A stretch of 64,000 nucleotides of DNA. Source: Mercenaria mercenaria (lineage: Eukaryota > Mollusca > Bivalvia > Venerida > Veneridae). The translations under genes and the position numbers were made by a program. Shown here in pieces: positions 1 to 11,190 of the stretch (its first letter is position 1; each line of letters begins with the position of its first letter). The stretch lies in NCBI RefSeq assembly GCF_021730395.1, contig NC_069362.1:65923501-65987500 (forward strand), written 5' to 3'. Below the pieces are notes generated by a model, which worked only from the letters and a program-made list of their open reading frames with translations, made no database searches and had not been told where the DNA came from.

Positions 1-3000
1 TTGTACAAAATTAATGGTTCAGTTGAAATCAAAAAAATTAAGGGTTTTGTTTTTCCAAATAAAACCCCCCGGGGGCGTTAAATTTTTAAATTTTTTTTTT
101 AAAAATTTTTTTTCTTTCGGCCAGTCTAAAAAAAATTTTTTTTTTTTTTTGAATATCGTTTTTAAAGGAAAAATTTTTTGTCGATAAACAAGAATTTACC
201 CAAAAAAATAGTTTTTTAGTTGCTTTTATTATGTTTTTTTTTGATTTTAAAAAATATTTCCGGTTTGTTTTGATTTTTTTTTGCTTTACCAGTGTCTTCC
301 TTGATTTTTTTCCCCTGTTGTTATAGAAAAATTTTTTAAAAATTTTTTTTTTAACAAAAAAAATAATTTTGTAGTTTTTTTGCCTTTTTTAAAATTTAAA
401 CCAAAATTTTTTTTTTTTTTTTTGGAAAAATTTTTTAAATTTTTTTTTTAAAAAGGAAAAAACCCTTTTTTTTTTTAAAAAACCCCCGGTTTTTTTTTTC
501 AAAAATGTTTTCCAAAAGGTATTTTTTTAAAATCCGCTGGTTTTTTTTTCGGGGCGGTTTTTTTCCCTTTCAGTTTAAAAAAGGGTTTTCCCGGAAAAAT
601 GTTGATTTTCCAGAAAAAAAATTATTATCTACGGAAATAAAAAGGGAAAAAAAAAACAACAACCTAAAGGTTTAAATGTTCAATTTTAAATTTTCTATTT
701 ATAAAATTTTTGGGGTTTTTTGGGATCATTTTATTTGGGGGGCAGGTTTTAAAGGGGGAAAACGGAAAATGCCCTTTTTGTTTTTATCCAGTTTTGGACG
801 TTTTTGGAAAAAAAAAAAAAAAGTGGGTTACAAACCGTAAAGAAAATTATTTTACAAATAAATCCAAAAAATTCCTCCTTATATACCAGGCAAAAAATTT
901 TTTTTTTCGTTTAAAAAATTTTTTTTTAAATAAAAGAAAATTTAGCCTGCCCTGCAAATTAAGCTTTTCTTAAGAGATACTTAAAAAAGGGGTGTTTGAA
1001 AAGGAAAAATTTTAACTAAAAAAACAATTTAAAAACCTTTATTCGTTGGGAATTTTTTTTAAAAAAAATCGTTTTAATGAGAAATTTTTAAAAAGGTTGT
1101 GCCCCCCAAAAAAAGGGAAAAAAATAGTTTAATGATTAATTTTTATCAACCGTTGAGAAAAAAAACCCCCAAACCCGTGTTCCAACGAGTTTTTAAATAG
1201 GTTTGGGTTTTTTTTTTAAATTTTCTAAGCTCGCCCCCGTTTTTTGTTTTAAATTACCATCCCCCGTAAAAAAAAAAAGGTCTAAAAGGGGAAAAGGGAA
1301 AAAAAAAATTCGGGGGGTTTTTTGGTGTTTTTCAAAGTTTAAGAATATTTTTGCATGTTAAAAGTTTAAAACCGCCTAGACTTTTCTTTTTTTTAAAACG
1401 TGTTTCTTTACCCGGGGCTTGTTTGGGAAAAACATTTTTTGAATGATTTTGGAAGGGTTTTTTCATTTTAGGGAAATTACCAAAAGTCTAATGTTCCTGT
1501 TTCAACTTTTCTTTTCCCCAAGGGTTCTTTGACAAAAAACTGCGGTATTAAAATCCAAATTTTTACAGGGGGAAAGAAAAAGGGGGGTCAACTTCCAGTT
1601 TGGGTTTTTTTTGGGGCTTTGGAAAAAAAAAAGCCTTGGGGAAAAGGGGGATTTTTGGGTTTTCCTTTTGAAATTATTACCCTCTTTGGCAAGAATTCCC
1701 CAAAAAAAACGCAGAGAACAAAACGGGGGAAAAAAACAAAATCCATAAAAAATTTTCTAGTGGTTATTTTGTTTTTGGAATACATCTTAAAAAATCGTAG
1801 TCTGTTTTTTTTTATTTGAAATCCCCCTTATGATTTAATCCCTAAAAATTTTGGCCGAAAAATTGCTCCAAAAAAAATAAAATGTGGTACATTTTCCAAT
1901 AGGGGAAATTATTTATTTTTAAAAAAAATTGCCTATACCTAAAATTTTTTAAAAATCCCAAAAATTTTTTTCCTTTCTTTTTTCCCTTTTTCCCAAAAAA
2001 TTTTATTTTCTTTTCCGCTCGTTAAAAAAAAAATTTGATCCCTTTTCGGTATAAAGAAAAAAAAACTTTTAAAATTTTTTTCTTGGAGAGTACTGAAAGG
2101 AACAAAAGGTAAAAGTGTTTGAAAGGGGAAATTTTTGGAATTTTAAAAAAAATAAAAATTTTTTAAAAAAAACCCAATTTTTTTCCTTTTTTAAACTATA
2201 TTTTAAATTGGGGTTTTTCCTTTAAATTTAAAATTGTTTTGGGGTTTGGGTTTAAAAAAACCAGAAATTTTTGGGGGAAATTTAAAAAAAGATGAATTTA
2301 TTTGTATGATTAAAAGAATTTCTTTAATTTTTTTAATATTTTTCCCGGTTTTTTAAAAAGAATAAAAACTGGCAAAAAAAGGCCCCAAAGAATTTAAAAA
2401 AAAGAGGTTTAATTTTTAAAAAAGGTTTATCTTATTCTTTTCATTGGGAAAAATTTTTAACAAATAAAATTGCATTTTTAAATTTTAAACATATAAAAAA
2501 GGGGGGAAAGAAAAAAAAAAATTACAAAAAAGAGCGGGCTCCATAAAAAAATCCCCGATCTCTTTTGAAATTTTGGCCCAGGGTTTTGGGCCGACCAAAG
2601 GGGTGGGTTTGCCCCACCTCACGGTACAAAATTATGGTAGGTTTTTTTTTAAACCTGAGAATTTTCAAAGTTTGGCCCCAAGGGGCCTTTAAATTATTAA
2701 AAACCTTTCCTTTTTGGGGACCTTAAATTTGACTAAATGGCTTTTGGGGGGGTTCCCTTTCTGTGAAAATTCACCAATATTTAAAATATATGGTTTAGTT
2801 TTGGAAAGGTGCCCCTTGAATCCCCTTTCTTAATGGCCTTGCTTGGTAAATTCTTCCCAAAAAACATTTGTGGGCCATTTATGGTTTTTTTTGAAAATTT
2901 TATAAATTAAAATTTTAGGAAACCCAAAATTTTCGGGGAAAAAAATTACCCCCCTTGGGGGGGTAAAAAAAAAACTTTGATTTTAAAAAAATTATTTTTC

Positions 3001-4765
3001 TTTAAAGTGGTTATTTCCCCCAAAAAAAAAAACAACCCCTTTTGGAAAAAAATAAACAAACCGGGTAAAATAATAAAAGGGAAAAAACCGTTTGGGGTTT
3101 TATTAACAAAATTTAGGGGAGGAACGGTTGCCCCCTACCCCCAAATTTTTAATGGAAATTTGTCACAAATAAGGGGGAAAAATTTAAAAATTTTTCATTT
3201 ATTGGGGGTTTTAAAAAATTAAAAAGGGTTAAAATTTTTTTAAAAATTTTTTAAACATCACAAACAAAAAAATATAAAACAATTAAGGGAAAAATTTGAA
3301 AAATTTCAAAAACTAAGGAGGTTTAACCCCCCCCCCAACAATTTTCATAATTTACATAAATTTTTTTGAGTTTTTAAAGGCCCCGGGGCTTGAGTTTTAA
3401 GGTTTTTTGGTAAAAAAAGGCTTTATGTTTTTTTTGGAAACTTGGAAAAAAACCCCCAATAAAAATAAAAAGTAAAATTTTTTTTCCAAGTTCATTTTAT
3501 AAATTTTAATTTTAACAAACATTTTTTTCTCGTTTAAATGGTAAAAATTTTTGCATTTTTGCTTTTTTGGGCCAAAATCAAAATTGGGGGGGGGGCCCCC
3601 CAAAAAATAAAAACGAAAAAATATTGTTAAAAAAGCAATTTTTTAGAATCAATTTAATTTCTTTTTAGCTACTTTTTTGGGGGAAAAATTGGAATTTTTC
3701 ATTTGGGGCCAAATTTGATTTTTTTCCCCGCGAAAAAAGAATTCATTATATAAAAAGATCATATTTTTTTCCTTTTTTTAAAAATTTGAACAGGTGTCGG
3801 GGGGGGGGGGGGGGAAAAAAAAATTTAAATTTTTTTTTTTTCCCGGGGGGGTACCAAATTTTTTTTATTCAAAAAAATTTAAGGTTGAAGGGCATTTCTG
3901 GATTTTTAATTAAAATTTTAACAATACTTTTTGATTTTTGGCTGACTTTGGGAAAACCCAAAATCACAGCAAGAAAAAATGCAAACTTAGGGGCCCCCCC
4001 CCTCCGGGGACAAAAAGTTAATAGATCCCTTTTTTTTTAAAATGGGAAAAATTTTGTATTTTGTTCATATTTATTTAACCCATTTTCCCCCGTTTGGAAA
4101 AAAAATTTACCCAAATTTTTTTTCAGAATATTCTGATATTAAAATTTTTTTTTTTTTTTTTCATTTCGCTGAAATAACCTTTTTTTTCTTAAGAAAAGAC
4201 TTTTGTTTTTTTCCATTGGCGTTTAATTTATTAAAACTTTTGGGTTTGGGGTTTTTAAAAAAAAGTCAAAAATGAGTGTTGTTTTATTTTCCCTTTTTGT
4301 TTTTTATATTTTAATTTGGGGGTTAAACTTTTTTTAAAAAAATTCAAGAAATTGTGTTCCCGCTTTTATGAATTCCCCCCCCATTAAAAAAATTTTGAAT
4401 AAAAAACGGGAACAACATTGAAATGAAATTTAAAGAGGTTAATTTAAAAAAATTTAAAATAAAAAATTTTCAAAACCTTTTTTTACCCCCTTTTGTTTTT
4501 TTCCTTGTTTTTCGTTTTTAAAACCCTTTTTTGCTAAAATTTTTTTTTTTTATTGGCTTCTTGGTTTAAAAATAAGGGTTTTTTTGGAATTTTAAGGTTT
4601 TCTTCAGAAAACATGTTTAAAATAAAACGAATTAATTATTTTTTTTAATTTCAAGGGGTTTTTTGTGTTTCAATTTTTATTTAAGAAAATGGAAAGAAAT
4701 AAGGGGAAACCCAAAAAAAAAAAAATGTTTTTGAAAAGAAACAAACTAATGAAATTTTTAAAAAA

Positions 4766-4819
<54 letters not shown>

Positions 4820-6600
4820 CCCCCCCCCCCCCGAAAAAACCCCCCCAACCCCCCGGAAAAAAATTTTTTTTTTAAAAAAATTTTTTTTTTTTTTAAAACC
4901 CCGGGGAATTTAAAACTTTTAACTTTGGTTTTGTGGGAAAAGCAAAAAACGGGTTCTGAAAACGGGGAAAGCCACTTGTTTGGTATCTTTTTCCCTTTCC
5001 GTTTTTAAAGGGGGGGGGTTTTTTTGGGGTTTTCCGTTTTTATTAATACCTTTTATAAGAAACTTCAAGTTTTTTTTCTTTTTTTCCTGGTTAAAACCAA
5101 CCTTTTCCTTATCAATAAATTTTTAAGCTCAATTTTTTTGGGCATTACCCTTTCCCCCTAGTGTTTCTTTTTCCCCCCCCCTTTCCCGGGAAAACTTATT
5201 TTTTGGTAAAATAACCCAAATTAAAATGTAGGCTATTAATTATTTTAGGCATTTTAAAATTGCCCTTTAACAGATTTATTCAATTTGAAGGTATTTTTAT
5301 TTTTTTTTTTTATGCAAAAATTGTTTTAAAAATAAATTTAAAAAAATAATTTTTTTTTCTCCAAAAGTGGAAAAAATAATTTTTAATTCAAAAACTGCAT
5401 TAATGGGGGGAAAAAAACAACATAAAATTAAGGTGTTTAAAAACTTTTGACCAAAAATTTTGCGAAAGCTTTTTTCTTCCTTTTCATTTTCCTTTTTTTT
5501 TTTTTTTTTTTGTTTTATTTTTGTTCTTTTTTTTTCCCTGTTTAAAAATTTTAAAAAAATCTCAAAGCAAAAACCTTTTTTAAAATTTTAAAAAGTTACC
5601 CACAATCTTTTTTAAAAAAAAGGTTTATTATCAAATTCAATTTAATTTTTTTTAAATTTTAAAAGAAAATTTTGGCTTTTTTGTTTAAAAAATTTTTAAC
5701 CCAATTTTCTTTTTTTTTGAAGGTTTTTAAATTTTTTAGTATTACGGGAAAAAATTTAAAAAAAAATTAAAAAAAATTAGTTTTTCTTTTTTATTGCCCC
5801 GGGGGATTTTAAATTTTCTTACCTTTAAAAAAACATCCTTTTTTTTTAATTTCATTTGTTTTAATTAAAACCCCTAAAAAAATTTTACTAAAAAAAGGTC
5901 AGGGGTGAATGGCAAAGAAAAGGGTTTTAGTTGCTTTTTTTCGGGGTTTTTGTTTTTAAATTAATATGTTAAATTTTTTGACATGAAAATTTTTTTATAA
6001 GTTCCCCGGGGATAACAAAAAATTCAAATAAATTGAAAAGATTTTGGAAAACCCTCAGGAAAATGCAAAAACCTATAAGGGTATTTTTTAAATTTCCTTT
6101 TAAAATTTTCCTAAAGCTTTTAAAAACGTTAAATTTAAAAACCTTAAAAAAACTTTGGATTCTATTTTTTGAAAAAACTCATCGAAAACCTTTTTAAAAC
6201 AATTTTTTCTATGTATTTAAAAAATATTTCATTAAACCAAAATTAAAAAACTTTTTTCAAAAAACACTATTTGATAAATTAATATTCGAAATTTTAAAAT
6301 ATTCAAAATTTTTTAATTCCCCAGGGTTTTTTTTCTTTATTTTTGTTATTTAATAACACAAACTGGAAAAATTTTGGGGGAAAATAATTTTTTAAAAACC
6401 CTACATGTAACAAATTCCCGTTTTAAAAGGAATGTAGTCACTTTTTAATAAACCCGCCCATTTGCCATTAAAATATTGAAAGAATTAGGTTTCATAAAAT
6501 TTTTTTAATTTTTCTTTTTCTTTTAAAAAAATTTTAGGTACAACAAAAACCATTTTTTTCCCTTTTTAAAACATTTCTTTCCTTTTCAAAATTATACAGC
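1..6600. other. Low-quality, homopolymer-smeared sequence; not reliable for gene calling
   Basis: Almost every short word in this stretch is stretched into runs of A, T, G or C, with very few CpG or mixed words, and there is a run of about 50 C near 4769-4817. The texture ends abruptly near 6600, where ordinary sequence begins. The first ~2.5 kb can be matched in order with 8527-11470, with bases replaced by copies of their neighbours and a length about 14% shorter. That pattern fits an unpolished or mis-polished long-read consensus far better than real DNA. Short reading frames here (for example at 710-973, 1529-1819, 2977-3222, 4665-4913) are by-products of the runs. The part at 2560-2900 is visibly less smeared. 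From about 2900 to 6600 I could not place the sequence. Confidence 0.85.
746..1819 (+). other. Smeared shadow copy of the type 1 nicotinic receptor-like gene
   Basis: Read against the gene at 9331-10623, this stretch follows the same order of words from signal peptide to TM4. Anchors: 780-797 matches the signal-peptide region near 9368; 881-897 (ataccaggcaaaaaa) matches 9486-9501; 1476-1498 (attaccaaaagtctaatgtt) matches the TM2-TM3 loop near 10186. The flanks also run in parallel: 8-40 with about 8528-8560, 501-520 with about 9037, 1931-1941 (gcctatacct) with about 10762, 2084-2115 with about 10932. The start and end given are projections of the start and stop of the intact gene. It may be a true tandem paralogue, the other haplotype, or an assembly duplicate; the sequence quality does not allow a choice. 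Confidence 0.75.
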
Positions 6601-6699
6601 AGTCAAGTGTTGATGAAAATGGCAAAAAAAAAGAAGAAAATGGATTTCAACGGTGCCGTGCCTCTCTTCAACATGAGATACTGTTTTAAATAAAAAGTG

Positions 6700-7101
6700 T
6701 GATATACATGTACCGTACACCTCCATGTACACATGAGTACCCTACTCATCATGAACACGTGTGTATCATACATTAACCCTACACACATGAACATACGAGC
6801 ACCCTACTCACTATGTATTTATGTGTACCACACTCACCCTGTAAACACATGAACAAACGAGCATCCTACTCACTATGTATTTACGTATACCATACTCACC
6901 CTGTAAACACATGAACATACGAGCACCCTACTCACTATGTATTTACATATACCATACTCACCCTGTAAACACATGAACATACGAGCACCCTACTCACTAT
7001 GTATTTACGTATACCATACTCACCCTGTAAACACATGAACATACGAGCACCCTACTCACTATGTATTTACGTATACCATACTCACCCTGTAAACACATAT
7101 G
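6700..7101. repeat. Minisatellite, 62-bp unit
   Basis: Five copies of a 62-bp unit start at 6792, 6854, 6916, 6978 and 7040, each containing catacgagcaccctactcac. At least one more divergent copy lies to the left (about 6720-6791). The central copies are nearly identical; the edge copies are diverged, as expected when an array homogenises from its middle. It begins about 100 bp after the low-quality stretch ends. The short reading frames here are not coding. Confidence 0.9.
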
Positions 7102-7309
7102 TAGTGAAACTTTAAAATAAAAACACCTGAGAAATTTGGCATTACAGGATTACAGTAGTCCTCAGAAAGGTTTTTGGAAGTCGGCAAGTCATCACAGGGG
7201 TCTTAGATTAACATAGACTTTCTTTCTTTCTTCTTATCCTGATTCAATCACAAATAACACCGTCACGCACTAATAAGGAAACCACTTTATGTGGAACATT
7301 TACTCTTTA

Positions 7310-7650
7310 AAGTAACCACTACCGAATGATAAGGTACCACAGGCGAATAACAAGTTAAACATGCCGAATGGTCAGGTACCACTATCAAATGAAAAGTTAA
7401 ACCTGCCGAATGGTCAGGTACCACTATCAAATGACAAGTTGAACCTGCCGAATGGTCAGGTACCACTATCAAATAACAAGTTACCATTGCCGAATGGCAA
7501 GTTACCTCTTCCAAATGACAAATCATCACTGCCGATTGACAAATTAGCTCTTCCGAATGACAAGTAACCACTTCCCAATTACGAGTTACCACTGCCGAAT
7601 TACAAGGTACCACTGCCGAGTGGCAAGTAACCACTGCCGAATGTCAAAAC
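7310..7650. repeat. Minisatellite, 21-bp unit with 42-bp higher-order repeat (block 1)
   Basis: The array is built from variants of a 21-bp unit (cactgccgaatgacaagttac). Around 7361-7470 it is organised as a 42-bp dimer in which gccgaatggtcaggtac alternates with cactatcaaatgacaagtt. Because 21 is a multiple of three, frames stay open on both strands and give heptapeptide repeats (LPNGQVP/LSNDKLN on +, VVTCHSA-like on -). This is a consequence of the unit length and is not evidence of a gene. The same unit returns at 7950-8215. Confidence 0.88.
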
Positions 7651-7949
7651 AAAAAGGTGGAAAACCACAGGCCGCCCAACACGACATAAATGAAAATGTT
7701 GCAGGCTCGGTTTGATTGAGCCTGTTCATGGACGGTAGTGGAAATGCAAGCTACCGCCCACGTCTTCTAGCCCCGTGTTGAGCAGAACTCAACATTTACA
7801 CATGTTATACGTACGAGAATATAAATTAGAGACATCCGCAGACGTATTCATACGGCGGTGCACATGGAATCTCCAATGATGCACAGAGTGCAATTCCATG
7901 AAAAGCGGCGTATGGTCCCCAGATAAAATAATGCCTTTGCCCTAAACGA

Positions 7950-8215
7950 GAAAACAATGGGCACTGCCGAATGAAAAGGTACCATTGCCGCCTGTCAAAT
8001 AACCACTTCCAAATGAAAAACACAACTGCTGTCTGACAAGTAGCCACTGCCGAATGACAAGTGACCACCGCCGAGTGACAACAAACAACTTCAGAATGAC
8101 AAGGTACTACTCCAAATGACAAGATGCCGAATGACAAGTGACCATTGCCGAGTGACAAGAAACAACTTCAGAATGACAAGATACAACAGCCGAATGACAA
8201 GTTATCACCGCTTAA
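7950..8215. repeat. Minisatellite, 21-bp unit (block 2, diverged)
   Basis: A second, more degenerate block of the 21-bp unit seen at 7310-7650, with words such as gccgaatgacaagtgaccac spaced at multiples of about 21. The two blocks are separated by about 300 bp of non-repeated DNA (7651-7949). Either one array was interrupted or the middle decayed. Confidence 0.8.
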
Positions 8216-9100
8216 TGACAAGAGACCACTTAAAAAGTATGTCTGTTTGCATCATATTAAGAATCGTTGCATACGATGAAAACCTGTAATAACAGCTGAG
8301 AGATATAATGGAAAGTGTAACAACCCTCATGCTCCCTAGCAGCGGCTTAAGCGGAACTGTTAAAAGTTTAATGGGGTACATTTTCCCCCAAAGGACTGTG
8401 TGAGTCATTATATATTGTTTTAAAACACTTGAGAATTAAATGCTATTTTGTGCATTTATACGGGTATAAACGCACAAACAACAGCATTCAATCCTTACAT
8501 TTATGTTTTATATTAGCTTGCTACGAAAATAAGTGGTTCAGAGTGTCAGAAAATCAGAGTAAATGTAAGGATATCGTTCTTTCCAACAGTCGAAAAGACC
8601 CGCCCGGCCACGTTAAATTGTAATGTGCCTTTTTTAAATTTTAGTTCTGTTCTGTTCTATTCTTCAGTTCCTTTTGTTTATTTGAACTATCGTTAAATCC
8701 AGCGAAAAATCATATGGTCGTATCAATTCAATTTTGATATTTACCGTCAGAAAAAATAGTGTTAGATCTAGCTATAATGTAATGTTCGTTTTGAATTTTG
8801 AAAAAATATTTCTAACGACGCCATTTTGTTCATGATTTTTGTGCATGACGTCAGATAAGATCATCCTTGATATTATTACACCAATGTTGTTTATAAGAAA
8901 ATTAAAACTTTTTCTTTTCATACAAAATAAATAACGTATGTAGATATTTAGCTGTATTTCGAAGCACACTTTTGTGATTCAGTATATTCTAAACTCATTG
9001 AAATAGTGTCTCAGACTTTTTTATAAACACGCGTGTACAAAAATGTTTTTACTAGAGCTAAAACGGTATCTTTAACAATCGTCTGATTGTTTTACGTACA
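8216..9100. other. Unassigned 5' intergenic DNA of receptor gene 1
   Basis: No gene, RNA or clear repeat recognised. The part from about 8527 onward is the segment whose smeared counterpart opens the window at base 1, so it belongs to the duplicated unit that carries the receptor gene. Short frames at 8429-8623 (+) and 8772-8969 (-) show no recognisable motif. Confidence 0.5.
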
Positions 9101-9170
9101 GATATCAGACCATTAATCAGTTTGAAATAATGGTGTCTCTCAGGCAAAATGTCCCTGAATGATTCGCAGA

Positions 9171-9330
9171 TAAAATCAATTGATCTAATCCTGTTTGAAA
9201 TTGATAAGAAGTATATTAATCAAACATGATTCCATGCTATTCGGTAAATGTATCAATTTATCATTTAATTACAAATATCACGAACTAACGGAGCTTTGGT
9301 CACATCAGTAATGAGTTACAGGGAAGCAGG
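9171..9330 (+). promoter_or_regulatory. Conserved 5' flank of type 1 receptor genes
   Basis: The ~160 bp before the start codon is closely matched upstream of both 5' copies of the broken receptor (26823-26968 and 27702-27847). Shared words include ataaaatcaattgat, atcaatttatcatttaatta and acatcagtaatgagttacag, the last ending just before the ATG (context gaagcaggATG). Conservation of this non-coding flank suggests the promoter and 5' UTR travel with the gene when it duplicates. It could equally reflect recent duplication with no selection. No TATA box is obvious. Confidence 0.55.
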
Positions 9331-10623
9331 ATGAAAAAGAAAACAGCACTAGTAATAGCGATTTTCTGTTTTTCATCCAGTTTTGGAGTTGTTCATGGAA
9401 ATAAAAACAAAAGTGCCGGTTACAACCTGTACAAGAACCTTATATTTGATCAAGGATACAATCCAAATGTGCGTCCTGTAGTGGATACCAGGCAAAAAAC
9501 TACAGTAAATGTCAGTTTAAATGTAATAAGTATCATAGATTTAAATGAAATCTCTGAGACATTGACCCTCACAGCAAAACTTAAGCTTTACTGGTATGAC
9601 GAATATCTTACGTGGGATCCTGTTATGTACAATGGATTACAAAGTATGAACATACCACAGAGCAATGTCTGGAAGCCAGATATTGCGTTGGAGAACTCTG
9701 TTGAAAGATATCGTGATATGGGAGGTAAGCATATGTATGTCGCAGTAACACACCAAGGATGCATGCAATGGAAACCTATCGAAGTTTTTAGGTCAACTTG
9801 CTCCATCGACGTCACAAAATACCCAGTAGACATTCACAGATGTTGCCTATATTTCGAAGTTTGGAGTCATACGGATGGATCTGTTGAAATTACTAATGCG
9901 TCTGACCACGTGATCTTACATGATGAATATGACGGTCATCCACAGTGGAAAATAATCGAGTCTACGGCTGAAGAAAAATCAATTGGCGGTGACAGTTACG
10001 TTGTGTTTTGCTTAACGCTTAAACGTCAGTCCAATTATGTCATGTTAAATGTCATACTGCCAATAGCACTTCTATCTTTACTCAACAACTGTGTATTTCT
10101 TTTACCGGCGTCTTGTGGAGAAAAAGCGAGTTTTTCTGTAACTGTATTCCTATCGTTGAGCGTGTTTCTTACTATTGTTAGCGAACAGTTACCAAAAGCG
10201 TCTAATAAAGTCTCCATGTTCAACTTGTACGTTTTCATTCAGGTAGTTCTAAGCACAATGATAACCGTGACGTTGTTAGTTCAGATCCGACTCTATCACA
10301 GGGACGATGAACGTGAAGTTCCAACATGGCTCCGAAGTTTGGTCATTTCCTGCGGACAGTTTGCGAAAAAGCGATCAACGTTGAAACAGAGTGAGTTGGA
10401 CGCTACCCTAAGTGAAACTAATATTATTCCATCTAAGGCGACAGAATCTCAACAACAAGCGTCAGAGAACGAGGACAAGAACGAGAACGCATCATCAGAA
10501 GATTCTAATCACGTCACATGGAGATGTGTTGCTGATTGGATGGATCTAGTTATGTTTGTTGGATATACTATCTTGAATATAGTATGCAGTGCAGCTCTCG
10601 TACTTTGCTCCGTTTCTGTCTGA
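9331..10623 (+). CDS. Nicotinic acetylcholine receptor-like subunit, intronless (type 1)
   Basis: This 430-residue Cys-loop channel subunit is uninterrupted in one exon and would sit in the plasma membrane as part of a pentameric cation channel. A signal peptide covers about residues 1-23. The extracellular domain carries the loop A motif WKPD (114-117), a loop B Trp (178) and the Cys-loop C157-C171 with 13 residues between, YPVD inside and a second Cys directly after (CC). TM1 lies at about 236-259; TM2 at about 264-285, preceded by GEK as in cation channels; TM3 at about 294-316; TM4 at about 404-427. The TM3-TM4 loop is short and polar. Loop C lacks the vicinal CC pair of alpha subunits and the loop D Trp appears replaced, so it may not bind acetylcholine on its own. 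An AATAAA lies at 10862. Large lineage-specific, often intronless expansions of this family are known in bivalves. Subunit subtype is unresolved. Confidence 0.93.
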   Translation: MKKKTALVIAIFCFSSSFGVVHGNKNKSAGYNLYKNLIFDQGYNPNVRPVVDTRQKTTVNVSLNVISIIDLNEISETLTLTAKLKLYWYDEYLTWDPVMYNGLQSMNIPQSNVWKPDIALENSVERYRDMGGKHMYVAVTHQGCMQWKPIEVFRSTCSIDVTKYPVDIHRCCLYFEVWSHTDGSVEITNASDHVILHDEYDGHPQWKIIESTAEEKSIGGDSYVVFCLTLKRQSNYVMLNVILPIALLSLLNNCVFLLPASCGEKASFSVTVFLSLSVFLTIVSEQLPKASNKVSMFNLYVFIQVVLSTMITVTLLVQIRLYHRDDEREVPTWLRSLVISCGQFAKKRSTLKQSELDATLSETNIIPSKATESQQQASENEDKNENASSEDSNHVTWRCVADWMDLVMFVGYTILNIVCSAALVLCSVSV

Positions 10624-11190
10624 AATGCTCCAGCTTCAATGACTTGACATACCAAACGTCAAAAAAATGGACCGAATAATTGCGTACCAAACGATAAAAG
10701 TGTGTTACGATATACGCAAGTAGGGGTCAAATTGACTTATCACTATTAAATCAAATGTAAGCCTATACCGGTGCATTTATATAACAGTCCAAATCATTTT
10801 GTTTTCCTTTCTTGTGCCCGTTCTCAATAACATTGTATTTTCTTTTCATCTGCTGCGTTACAATAAAAGAAATTTGCATGCCTCTGTCGCTTGCTAGTAA
10901 TGAATACTACGGCGAAATTTATGTCTTGGAAAGAGATACTGAAAGAAGCGAAAAGGTAAAAGTGTTGAGAAAGAAGCGAAAAGGTAAAAGTGCAATTACT
11001 TATAAATATATATATATAAATACACCAACTTTTCATTCTCTAAGTAGCGGTATAGTTGTTAATTAATGGGAATATAAGCCTCTGAAAATCTGACCGAAAT
11101 GATGTAATTGAGTAAGCGGATATAAATAACAGCCAGATTTAGTGGTGTTCAACCTACAATACATTATGATGATACATTTAGTGTTGTAAT
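10624..11190 (+). other. 3' flank of receptor gene 1, a recurring segment
   Basis: After the stop there is an AATAAA at 10862-10867 and a short direct repeat of gaaagaagcgaaaaggtaaa (about 10940-10990), then an AT microsatellite. The segment matters because it recurs: in smeared form at about 1820-2310, and in clean form at 53520-53960, where no type 1 gene stands before it. Several small frames here (for example 10812-11066) are not supported by anything else. Confidence 0.6.

Noticed and set aside
710-4913. Eight short reading frames in the low-quality stretch, including a proline-run frame at 4665-4913
   Set aside because: They consist of homopolymer codons (Phe, Lys, Pro, Gly) created by smeared runs; the sequence itself is unreliable.
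7287-7634. 115-codon minus-strand frame with a repeated heptapeptide
   Set aside because: Translation of the 21-bp minisatellite; the opposite strand is equally open.
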